From Haemonchus contortus (taxonomy: Eukaryota > Nematoda > Chromadorea > Rhabditida > Trichostrongylidae), in assembly GCA_000469685.2 (NCBI GenBank), contig LS997565.1, positions 48,480,336 through 48,544,335 of the forward strand: DNA of 64,000 nucleotides, in the 5' to 3' direction. The notes under the pieces were generated by a model. That model was not told where the DNA came from, did not search any database, and worked only from the letters and a program-made list of their open reading frames with translations. The translations under genes and the position numbers were made by a program. Shown one piece after another: positions 27,392 through 37,900 of this stretch; the stretch's first letter is position 1, and each line of letters begins with the position of its first letter.

Positions 27392-27925
27392 TCAAGTCAT
27401 TTGTTCTACACAGCCCCTGTCTTGCCCAGTTTTATAGCAAAAAAAAACTGATTCAGCTGAAAAATCGTGCCAAATAATTATATTTATCATGCCCGGACTG
27501 TTGGTCTTCTTTTGGATGAAAAAAAGAGGAAATAAAGATGAAAAAAGAAAAAGAGAAAAGAGTTTCAAAACTTGTTTCAAAGGAAATTCACTTGGGGTTG
27601 GGAGCTCGCCAAAAGTGTACGTTACAAACTTGGTGTTCGTTCTTTGAGGAACATTCAACTTCGAAATATTCTTCTGGATGATGAATTTGCCCTCATACTC
27701 CCCAGTGAGAAGGCGCTCAACGCCAGTGAACGACATGAACGAGAAGAGGCCATTTTTAGAAACTAGTGCCACTTCATGTAAAATGGGTTCGACTGATGTT
27801 GCCGAGCTCAGAAAATTGCCCCCTTGAGAGGACAACAACTCGCGAAGTCGAACGTCAACAATAGAAAAGAATGGCCAGAGATTTACGACCAGAACGAGGA
27901 AATATGCTGAGTGAAGAACCATCAT
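27392..27925 (-). CDS. Possible secreted protein ORF, unrecognised
   Basis: A minus-strand frame of 177 codons opens with two consecutive ATGs and a signal-peptide-like hydrophobic start (HSAYFLVLVVNLWPFFSIV). The first 120 or so residues read like ordinary protein. After about residue 118 the sequence becomes T-rich and hydrophobic (poly-pyrimidine DNA at about 27510-27570), which looks more like an intron than coding. The true exon probably stops there, but no strong donor is evident. I do not recognise the family. Alternatives are a chance frame or a first exon whose partners I missed. Confidence 0.3.
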   Translation of the reverse strand: MMVLHSAYFLVLVVNLWPFFSIVDVRLRELLSSQGGNFLSSATSVEPILHEVALVSKNGLFSFMSFTGVERLLTGEYEGKFIIQKNISKLNVPQRTNTKFVTYTFGELPTPSEFPLKQVLKLFSLFLFSSLFPLFFIQKKTNSPGMINIIIWHDFSAESVFFCYKTGQDRGCVEQMT

Positions 27926-28635
27926 TTTAGCTACTTTGAAGGAACTTATCGTTTTTTCAAATAAATAGTGTTTTTTTCAGATTTGGAATGGAATTTTACG
28001 TTTCCGAAAGATTCAAGAAAGGGACAAACCTTCTTAAACAATGACTCAAATAGATTGGCAATTGTCTTCGAAATAAACTAAATTGAAGGATCAGCTTGGT
28101 TTGCGAAGAGGAAATGAAATGTTGCGTCTATCTGTATAGATTACTGCTATATAGCCTATTTCTAGTAGTTCAGTTACCCCCGGTTAGATTTCTTGGCGTC
28201 TTTGCTGTCGCTTCCACTCTGAGGGTGCTTTTCCGAGAGTTCTTTATTGGAAAAGCGAATGTTCTTAGTTAAAAAGGGACCATCATAAGCGTCTCGAATA
28301 GATAGTTGACGATGGGTTGGTATCTCAACTTGTACTCACACATTGTTCTCGAATCATCAGATTCTTTTATTGTTCTCCCGGATTTTTCACTTTTTCTGCT
28401 GACTGCGACGAAGTCTCTTTCTCTACCGTTCCCTAGTAAGAACCCTAGTAATCCTAGTGCTTCAGAAGGAATCAGAGATTGCACTGAGTGGGATAATTAC
28501 CTTGTCGTGAGTGTTATCACGTTCATACTTTCTCACCGGATCGATATCACGCTATCCTCCAGTGTGAAGATGTAAGAGAGGGAGAGGTGATTAGCCGTGC
28601 TTACCCGCGTTTTCGCGCCATACCCTGTCCTCTCT
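27926..28635. other. Intergenic, no supported gene
   Basis: Overlapping open frames at 28269-28575 on both strands lack splice or domain support. I see nothing else. Confidence 0.4.
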
Positions 28636-29129
28636 CACCAGGGAGGGGTAGTCTACTTATCTTGAAACTTTGAATTCAGACCCAAATAAAACGATAGAGT
28701 TTTGAATGCTGTTTAAGAAAATGGAAATTAAAACTGCAAAATGATTCTCCTTAAAAAGTTATTTGGGCCCGAATTTCGCTTGACAGTAGTATCAATTGTC
28801 TAAAGAAATGTCAGAAAACGTTCAGAGAGCCTTTGAAAAAATGAAAAAACACTTTGCAAAAGTGCGGACAATGGCGGCGAGGGAACCCTCATTTTACGCC
28901 ACGAAGCGGGACCGCTACCACTAGGTCACGCGGGCGTTTGATATGGAAGCGACGAGTTCGCCTTTCCAATTGATACTACTGTCGAGCGAAATTCGGGCCC
29001 CCATAACTTTTTAAGGAGAACCATTTTGCAGTTTTAATATCCGTTTTCGTAAACAGCATTCAGAACTTTATTGATTTATCTGGGTCTGAATTCAAAGTTC
29101 CAAGATAAGTAGACTACCTCTCCTTGGTC
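28636..29129. mobile_element. Fold-back (MITE-like) element with tRNA-like core
   Basis: Two arms of about 160 bases (28636-28798 and 28967-29129) are inverted copies that match at roughly nine bases in ten by eye. Shared blocks include TAGTCTACTTATCTTG, AACTTTGAATTCAGACCCA, CTCCTTAAAAAGTTAT and GACAGTAGTATCAATTG. The spacer of about 168 bases contains, on the minus strand at about 28873-28935, a tRNA-like piece with an intact D arm (GACC and GGTC closing a TAGTGGTAGC loop) and a shortened T-arm-like GAGGGTTCCCTC. There is no coding capacity. It is probably a non-autonomous DNA transposon; target-site duplication was not resolved. Confidence 0.7.
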
Positions 29130-30650
29130 AGCAAGATAGTGTTTTAGATCTTACCCGTTACGCTTTTGAATAATAATGGTTCAATTCCTCTAATATGCCA
29201 GCTTTCAGCACGAAGTCAGCATTTTATCCACCCCGGTGCTCTTAATCTTGAGCTATAGACGAACTCCATCTTTCGTTAAGAAACTTCTCTTAGCCCCACT
29301 ATGGGCCTGCAAAGGTGGTGATCCCTGAATCTCTGGGCTCCGGTGCTTATTGTTAGGGACGTAGAGCACTGTGGAGTACGCCGGTTGTGCGTTCTTCTGC
29401 CCGAACAGCGTGCCGCCTCCACTCCATCCTTTCGGGCGTTGCTCGAAAGGGAAGGTTTGAAATTGCCGCGAAGTCACTTCCGCTCGGCGTGGTAACTCGC
29501 GTAGAAACAACGCCACCAGAGTAAGCTATCCCAGCTGGGTATGGAACGTTGGTACGTTGGGGACTGTTTAGACAGGAAGGTAGAGTAAGAGATGGGTCTG
29601 AAGTTAGAGGGTCTTACTACCATCTACCATCGTTTTTGAGCATTTGAAGGCTTTGAAGGGGGAGGGGGGTCTCTCAATCATTGAAAGCTACAACGCAGAG
29701 AAGGAGAAGTAGCCATCTTTACCTGTGCTTAGGGATGGGTTTTCGCCAAAAGAATATCGTTTTTACCAAACTTCAAGAAGGGGAGGAGCTCTGGGGTGGT
29801 TGAGATGGTTATCTCGTGCAAAAAGCTGAGATCAGATAAGAATTGAGCATCCAGTTGACTCACCCACCCCGAAGCTCCCTCCCTTCGCAGACTTAGGTAA
29901 AAAATAACTATTCACCATAAAAAGCTATGAGGCGTTCCTAAGCACCATCATGAGCTCAGGTACCCTTCCTTCTCTGCGCTTTGGCCGTCAGTGATTCGAA
30001 ACCCCCCCCCCCCCTCCCCCACCTTCCGAACTACATCTTCGCTTTATAGGTTTTGTGTGGAAAGTCTCAATTCATTTGAATAAAGGTAATTTTCTACAGA
30101 ATTTCAAGAGCTCCGGCTGATTTCACGTCATTGCAGATTCTGGTCGTAAATTCGCAGTAGGTTTTCGTTGACGATCAGCTTTCAGAGCGGTTGTCGTCTC
30201 AAGGGGACGATTTTATGGGTACGACAACATTGGTCAAACACATTCCACATGAAATAGCTCCGGTTTTATAAATAGTTCCCCCTTCAATCCCTTCAACATA
30301 TTTCACAGCTCGGTGACGTTTTCTTGCACTTGGGGGCTACAAGGACAGATTTCTTATCTAGTAGGGTAATTCAAAGATGAATGATGCCTCATATCAGTTG
30401 AAATACGAACAATAGAGAGTTAGAAAAACTCAAAAAAGAAAAATTCAATTGAATCCTATTTTTGAGACGAAAGTATGTACTATAAGAATGTAGAATAGAG
30501 GTTTTTCGCTGACGACCAATCCCTTTTGGGATGCGCCAACACTGCGACTTCTCTTGACTGGTGTAGGACATTTTTATGCGTAAAAGCCTGAACAGTAGGC
30601 TTGCAGGAGTTAAGCGGTGAGGGACACTAGCTCCCACACGGAAATGTTTA
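29130..30650. other. Intergenic; C tract, possible dispersed repeat
   Basis: The GC-richer block at 29253-29516 has an open frame on the minus strand but no known domain, and is probably dispersed repeat DNA. A 13-base C tract lies at 30002-30014, followed after one T by five more Cs. No exon was found. Confidence 0.4.
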
Positions 30651-30654
30651 AAAA

Positions 30655-30780
30655 CTACTGACCGCAGAGAGATGGAAAGCCTGATTTACCTGAACGAGTA
30701 TCGATTCGGTGCTCTATACCCGAACCATGTGTGTGTGATAGGGTGTCTTTTACCAGTACACCACGTCCCTTGAATTCATA
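30655..30780 (-). repeat. tRNA-derived SINE-like repeat, copy 5
   Basis: On the minus strand this begins near 30775 with GGGACGTGGTGTACTGGTAA (A-box-like). The CACACACACATGG and GGTTCGGGTATAGAGC (B-box-derived) blocks follow, then the conserved CTTTCCATCTCTC block. It is a head-containing fragment of the same family as 17800-18078. Confidence 0.55.
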
Positions 30781-31959
30781 TAAAAAGTTTTGTATGTGTG
30801 AACGTTCATTGACTGCCTACACATCCTCCCCCGTCGAGTCTTTCAGAATCCACCTGACCCATGCGGATGCAAAGTTTGCCGGGCTCTATCCTGACATGGG
30901 CCTCGGCTTGGAACAACGAACCATTGCTTTTGATAGCGCATCTAGGGTGTGGTGCGTTAGGAACGAAATGGTCGCATCGCGGTGAGAGGGGCGTCGCGCG
31001 CGAAGGAATGTAGCAGGATGCAGCAGTAGGTAAGAAATACAAGAACAAAAGTACTAATATTAGAATTAAGCATAAAATAACGATCGCATATCGATTGCGC
31101 TGTATGAAGAACGCTAGAGCTGCAATAACGGCGAATGAGCGGTCCGCGACAGCCGCGTGCGGCGAATCGATTACCCAAAATCGTTCCTAACGCCCGTCTC
31201 CCGCGCATCTATATAGCACCTATTCTCTGCCTATTCCTGGACTAGTGAAAATAATTTTTTTAGGCTTCCCAATCACTATGGGACCTGGGTGGCTGCATGA
31301 AATCACTCACTTGACTAAACTGTAACCTTCCAACTGACTGGAATTTTGTACACATTAAGGTATGTCCGTACCTGAAAGTTGCAGGAAAGATGTGTCTATA
31401 AATCATAAATTCAGAGATATGTAGAACGAGAACTTCATCTTCAGATCATAGACACGCTAGCAGTGCCAAGTGGCGAGATTCTAGAACCGCACTTAATAGT
31501 AAGCAGCAATGCTTTGACGTTCCATCGCAAGCTATTTCAGTCAGCAGAACTGTTTACTGTTTCCGCAGATGTGCCACGCGTTTGAACTTCGCTATGGAGT
31601 ATGGAACGTCAACTGGTAGGCATGTCTGACCTACAAAACTCTACTTATTCGGAACTGCTTGTGTCGAAATCTGAAGACTGAACCAGCACCTCATATCGCG
31701 GAGGGGCTGAGTTAGAGACGAAATCCTCGGCCAGTATTCGATTCTTATCCGACTACCTCAATATCCTCCCACTGAAAATTCAATTTTTACCCTTCATAGA
31801 GCGCTAGGACTTGGACCTCTGCAAGGCATCACATAAACCAGAAGAAGTTACAAAGCAGACTTATTCGGCGACCACCCTGTTTTGAGCTAGATCCGGGTAA
31901 AACGTTTCAAAGCGAGTTCGGCTCAAGCAATGACTTGCGGGACCAGCCCCCACAGTTTG
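30781..31959. other. Intergenic, dispersed repeat at 31100-31210
   Basis: No exon is supported. The block around 31100-31210 (GCCGCGTGCGGCGAATCGAT phrase) is GC-rich and resembles the inverted blocks near 42820 and 43760 in containing GCG-TGCGGC-type motifs. I infer related dispersed DNA, weakly. Confidence 0.35.
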
Positions 31960-33187
31960 TACAGGGTGGGCCAAAATTATGATTACAGCGCGCGCTGACG
32001 TTCATAGCAAATTTTTTCTGAGTTCATAACAATTCATTGAACTTCTTCCATTCCACCAGGTAGCTTACATTGTTACCTTCCTAATAATACTAAACTTTTG
32101 GAAGATTTTGAAAATAATATAAGCGTAACTAGTCCGTGAATCAAACGTCGCTTTGCATTTACAAGCACTTTTGGCGCGGTGCATCTACAGACGAACTAGC
32201 GTAACAAGGCAGGTGATGCATTCAACCATAAGACGCTCTCGAGAGTTGGGAACAATTGCAGATAGGAGTCGTAAACCAAGGAGATCTGTGGTTATATTTG
32301 GGGGAAGTTTTAAGGAAGCAGGGCAAAGGTCTAGTAGCAAAATTCATTCTGAGTCCAAAAAGGCTAAATGAATGGATACCTCCCGAAATTTTCTGCGTTA
32401 AATCGTGAAGCATCACCTGCACAACGGGACCCTTATACGATCAGAAAGTGATCTCCCCAATGAGCAGGTTAAAGAGAAGAGAAAGGTTGGCTAACAAAAG
32501 CTGCCTGTCGCATCCGAAAAAATTGTCGTATGAAATTCCTGTTCACCGACGAAAAGATATTCCCAGTGAAATAGGCGCTCAATAGATAGAGCGATAAGAT
32601 TTATATGAAGCTTAAATGAATGGAAGTGATACAGCGTCTGGCCGCCGAGGCAAAGACACCGATTATTCTTGTAAATTATAGAGTGAAAGTTGGTTTGGAG
32701 GCCTGTTTGATCTCTTCGTGCGCAATAGGACACTCTGGTGATTCGAACCGGTCAAATTGTCAAGATGAAGCTCCAGACCGTAGAACAGAAACTGGCTAGA
32801 AATTTCGTAAAAGCGGTTTTTTGACTTCATAACATTCGATCAGTGACCACTCTGGAGCCCTGACCTAAATCCCATGAATGTCTCCATGTGGTCAGCCTCC
32901 GAGATGAAAGCATCCTTCAGTCCAAACAAGAGAAGAAATGATCTCGAAAATGCTCAGCAAAAAGCCGGGACCAACTCGATGACCCTAGCTGCGTGCCACC
33001 GTCAATGCCGTCCATCGTCGTCTCTTGGGTTGGGCGAAAGCAGAAAGCAACAGATACCAAAGTCAATGTACAGTTTTGATAAGAAATTAGTGATAAACAC
33101 TTTACTGAAATTGGTTTGCTCTATTGGCTTTCTATTCGTTTTCTGCAATGTGATGTCTGTGTAATCATAATTTTGGCCCACCCTGTA
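31960..33187 (+). mobile_element. Tc1/mariner-superfamily transposon, inactive copy
   Basis: Terminal inverted repeats of 27 bases are identical at both ends (31960-31986 and 33161-33187). They begin TACAGGGTGGGCC and the boundary TA is the expected target-site duplication. The 1.2 kb length is typical for the superfamily. Inside lies a broken transposase reading mainly plus strand. Pieces recall the family: a helix-turn-helix-like STIRRSRELGTIADRS near 32222, FTDEK near 32540 (first catalytic Asp) and SPDLNP near 32856 (second catalytic Asp). The frame is interrupted by several stops and shifts. The element is therefore non-autonomous now. Confidence 0.85.
32150..33070 (+). pseudogene. Decayed Tc1/mariner transposase
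   Basis: This is the remains of the DDE transposase inside the element at 31960-33187. Recognisable segments lie in different frames: the DNA-binding segment near 32222-32290, the MKFLFTDEK segment near 32530-32560, the WSPDLNPMN segment near 32853-32880, and a C-terminal LRATVNAVHRRLLGW segment near 32988-33032. Stop codons fall between the first and second catalytic Asp blocks. A DD34E-type enzyme is expected from the superfamily. I did not reconstruct the third acidic residue. Confidence 0.7.
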
Positions 33188-34529
33188 TATTAAACTCAGC
33201 GCTCTCCTATTTGAGCATGGTTCCAAATCACGGACGCCAGCGGGATCGGAGACTTGGATGGTCTGTGCGGATATTGACCCGCCATTTGACCCACCGACTG
33301 CCTACGTGGTATTGCGCCGCGTGGTACTTTCGCCAACATAGGCTAACTATGATCTCTCTTCCAGATGCCTTTGCCTCTCATAACGTAACTCGAATTTATG
33401 ACGCATTTCTATTTAGATTATTGATCGATTGCGAAAGTTTCATCCTATCCCGCACTGACACTGAAATAAAAGCATCAATGTACACAAATGATAATAGGTC
33501 TTTGCTGATACATGGAAGAAATGAAGCTCACTTGAAAGGTGGACTATTATGGGAGCAAAGACGTGGCAGGAACAAAGAGTTCTGAGTTGCAGATCGCATT
33601 ACAGCTTAGCGAAGGCATTCAGATGATGACTCTGAGAAACGGACGAACCGGCTTGTATAAAACTCGTTTTACGGCTGAGTTAGCACTGTATAGCATTGTC
33701 CAAGGACGAACGATGACGTTTATTCCATTGCTATGACTTTCATGAGAACGACGACGATTATTCGGCTTCGACTGCCTTCAAACCGCACATTCGAGTCGCT
33801 TACCACAAGCGATTTTCCCTGTTTAATTAGTTTTTATACGTTAAGCTTCAGCAACCATGAGAAACCCTGCGAGGCTTCGTTTATCCAATTAGATTCTGTA
33901 ATTTGCAACAATTTTGTTTTGTAAAATGAGACGGAGCTCTGATTTCCTGGCAGACGAGGTTTGTAAAAAGTAGAACAACATAATTACCGCCCACACTCTC
34001 GGAAGCCCCGCCCATTCGCGAAGCGCTGTCTATCAGTAAGCGCCAATACAGCCAACTCGTGGGTAGAAAATTCGAGGAACTCTTCAAGCTACTATATGAC
34101 GAATCCGGCTTTATGGCAGAGACCTAAGAAAGAGCAGAAAAAAAAATGTTTTTCAACGATTATTTTCTTCAACCCATAAGAACACAAGCACAAGTGCGGT
34201 AACTCACTCGTTCCAGTAGATCTGTATCTTCGTCTTAAGGAATGGGAGGAATCCAACCTCTTTGGACCTTATCTCTTGGAGGTCTTTTTAGCGTCGTAAG
34301 AGTTAAGTCTATTCAATGTTTAAACGAGGTCTTCTTCCGTTGATCCGAAAGTGAGCTACTGAATTCGTTCCCTTTTGCAGCCCTCCCTCACCCTGACGCC
34401 CGCTCCACCTCTTCTCCGCCACCCTTACCCTACTCCCTCTCCCAGCATTATATTTGCTTTTGAAAGTGCTAAAACGAAGCCTCAGTCAGGACTTGTATGC
34501 GTACGTCTTACCAATAAGTGAGCATGTCC
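33188..34529. other. Intergenic, no supported gene
   Basis: A plus-strand frame at 33211-33585 (124 codons) directly follows the transposon but resembles no family I know. Other short frames overlap without splice support. Confidence 0.4.
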
Positions 34530-34535
34530 TTTATT
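34530..34535 (-). terminator. Candidate polyadenylation signal for the PINCH gene
   Basis: This is AATAAA on the minus strand about 378 bases past the stop codon of the PINCH-like gene. It is the first canonical hexamer I noticed in the right orientation. The distance is plausible for a nematode 3' UTR, but cleavage cannot be judged from sequence alone. Confidence 0.35.
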
Positions 34536-34912
34536 AAACAAACAGTGTATAAGAACAGTAAACAAGTGGTATTTACCGAACGCCACTGGACAATAGAAAA
34601 AATAAACGGTAAAAGGTAAACAGTGATGAGCACAAATATGACAACTTACTGATAAAGTGCTGGCCCAAAATAAATGGCAAGGAACCAGTTTCCGTGGAAT
34701 GAGGTTTGGAAGGCAGTAAACAAAAACTGGTCAAAACTGAATTTGCTCTCCTTACTTTACTCAGAGCATATGCACGTAAAAAATAGATATTGATTATGTA
34801 TGTATAAGGAAATGATTGAGAATACTCGCTTCTGGAGAAGGTTGAGATTTGAAAACAGTCGAAGGAGGTAATACAAATGAAGAGAATAAATCCAGGTCAT
34901 CCTCATGGAATA

Positions 34913-37900
34913 TCAGAAATGAGAATCTGCATTGAAGAGCTTCTGGAAATCCTTCCGACGGAAACATTTCTTGCACATCGGGCGCATGTCCATGTTGAAA
35001 ACTTGATCGCTAGAAAATCTCGCTCCGTTATAATTATTTCAAATAGATACAAAAAAAATTAATTAAACATTATTAACAATTAAACATTTAACATTAAACA
35101 TTAATTTTATTGGGTCACTCGGGAAGTATGTGCGGGAGATTTCGCGAAGGTCTTGGTTTTTTTCGGGGAGTTCCACAAGTTTCTATGGAAATACTAGACG
35201 AAGGCTCTACCCACTTTCATGCCCACAACCAGCCGGCTCCCCTTTCTTGATTAAAAAACCCTATAACTGCCTAATAGAACCATAATAATGATTTTCAGCC
35301 TTTACCAGAATATTCAAGGATTATGCTCTTCTTAGCAGACAGGTAACTACTATAGGGCACACCTAACCATAAGTGATCAAAAACACTGGTTTGGCAAAAA
35401 GCTAGTCCCTGCACCTTGTTTGAAGGGCCCGGGAAGCTCACGTTACACATCCATGCCTATGGAGTTTTCCAAATATTTACCCCATGCAACCCCAATTTTC
35501 GAAATTGGAGCCGATTGGACGCCAATCATCGGAAGCGTCTGTCGTCCATTTCACAAGCACCAAGTGAGCGTAAGCGTTGTTCTACCCAAATTGATGCTGA
35601 GTTCGTAGCCAACGAGTCAACTTATTACCTGAAGGCAGATTGACACCCATATCCATCCACACCTTCCACTCACACGACAGAAACGGAGAAAACTGAATTC
35701 ACTCGTTAAAAAATGGGGTCTTACGGGGTAGATTGGGGTAAATATTGTTGTATTAGATTCTCTGAAAGGACTTGATAGCAAATCATGGAGAGACTGTTAA
35801 AACCCGGGAATCTCGTCCAATTCCTCACAAAACATAAATACCACTTTTTTCCACAGAGAAGAGCAGCTTACACACGTAAGAGAGGTCTCAGTGTGATATT
35901 AACGATGCCCTTCATGCGATATTCTTGCCCTGCTCTCTTCGTTCCTCTTTTTCACCGTATGATGTTTTGCCCCCTGCTTTGAGGCTCTCTCCTTTTTCTT
36001 CTTCTAGAGCACTTTCCTTTAGTTTTTGTTGACAGGAACTGCCTCAGAGTCCTACCTTTATATTGGATGGCACACCGTTGGGTGTATTCAAACAAATAAA
36101 TGAATAAATAAAACTTTACGTACCTGTGCCGTAGTACTCGATCGCAAGCCAAGCATCGATAACAGTCTACACACCATTTCCTACCGAGTAGGCTCACGGT
36201 TGTTCCACACAGTAGCCTATTGCAACGATGACAGTACTCTCCGCAAAGCTAAACCTATAACCTTAAGCGAAACGTTCTTACATACACAGTTAACATATGA
36301 CCGGACACCCTCAGAACAGGAGATGTCGACGGCCCTATTTCTTTTCAAGGTTCTTCTCTTCTCCTTTATAGGAAAGCGATAAAAAAAAGGAATGGTAAAG
36401 GAAAAAGATAAATACACCATTAAAGAGCGAAGAGAAGAAGTAGAACTGGAAGTGGCCCCTCATACGTACAATTACGAGTAATAGCAACTTTCTGGCTATA
36501 CAGAGTTTGAAACAGTGACCCTTTATAGCAGATGGTCACCTGGACGATTTGTCCACTCCTTTCATTGGGCTTTTACCTCCCGGTTATAACTCACTAGGAT
36601 GTGGGCGGGGTAGATTAAATAAATCAAGGTGTGAACAGCCAATGAAGAACGCGCCAAGGAGAGATGATCCGCCTCCGATTGGTTGACTGCGGCACGGCCT
36701 GTTTCAAATTATCCCACCCCCACTCCGGTGCAGTCCATGTTCAAAAAAATAGTGTTAATATACCTGCACAATATCTTCCTCACAATACGCTTTGCCGTTG
36801 TGCTCAAAATGATGCCTTCCCATAAAGGCGACACCACATTTTGCACAGCGGAAGTGCTGAAAAGTACCAGTTTAATCGAGCGCTACCCACACGGATATAA
36901 GTCCAGAATTGACCTCAACATGGAATTTTTTCCCTAATGCCATTGTGCTTCGTTCACGTTCTTTGTCAATAGGTTTATGGCAGCTGGCACAAGTCTCACA
37001 ACGCTTGTCAAAACACCGTGGACAGTACCAGTTCTTAAGCAGAAGACGAGCCTCTCCAGTTAAAGCCACTCTGAAAATAAGCGAGTAAACCGGTGATCAG
37101 TTGGCAGCAGCAAGAACAAACTTGCAATCTGTGCAGTGGAAGTGATAAGCATGGTAGAAATCGTTGTTCATACGTAAGAGATCATCCGGCTCCACCAGCT
37201 GACGACCTAAATGAGTTGTTGGGCTTCAAATGGATGGGATTGCATTAACAATGCTATGGATATTGCCCTGTACTGTAATGGTTTGGTTGGAAATTCTAGG
37301 AAAAATCCATGTCCAACTGAGCCTTTGGGGAGGCGCGATGGATAAAGCCGTCGTCACTGCCCGAGCCCTTTAGAATGCGCTACGTATTCCACTTTGGTCC
37401 CAAATGCCACGAATATTCGAACGCCTAATCACCTCATTGGCTTGTGAGACTATCCAGTATCCTGTAGACTAGCTCGAATGCCTATTTTGCAATACGTATT
37501 TGACATTAATAAACCCATCTTGAAGGATTAGGAGACACAATTGGCTTCTCAAGGTGTGAGACCGCTTCTTCAGCCCCAATGAGTGAGCAGTAGGCTACAT
37601 CGAATTTTCTAGTTGGAAGAATGGAATTTTCTTATGAACAAATTAACATGGCCTGTTTACTGTATTGCCCAAAATAGAAAACGCGTGTGGGATATTGACG
37701 TTCTGTGATCTGGGAAAAGCTCCGGGATACGCCATGCGCTTGGCTACTACTCAAGAAAGTGAAAGTCATCACTCACTTGATTTTCGCATTTCGGTGAGCG
37801 ATCGATCATTCACTGAAATACGAAATTCAACAAAATTAGCTCGGCTTCTTCTCAAGAATGAGGAGTGGAAATCTTTTTCGGTTTGAAATTAAACCTGAAG

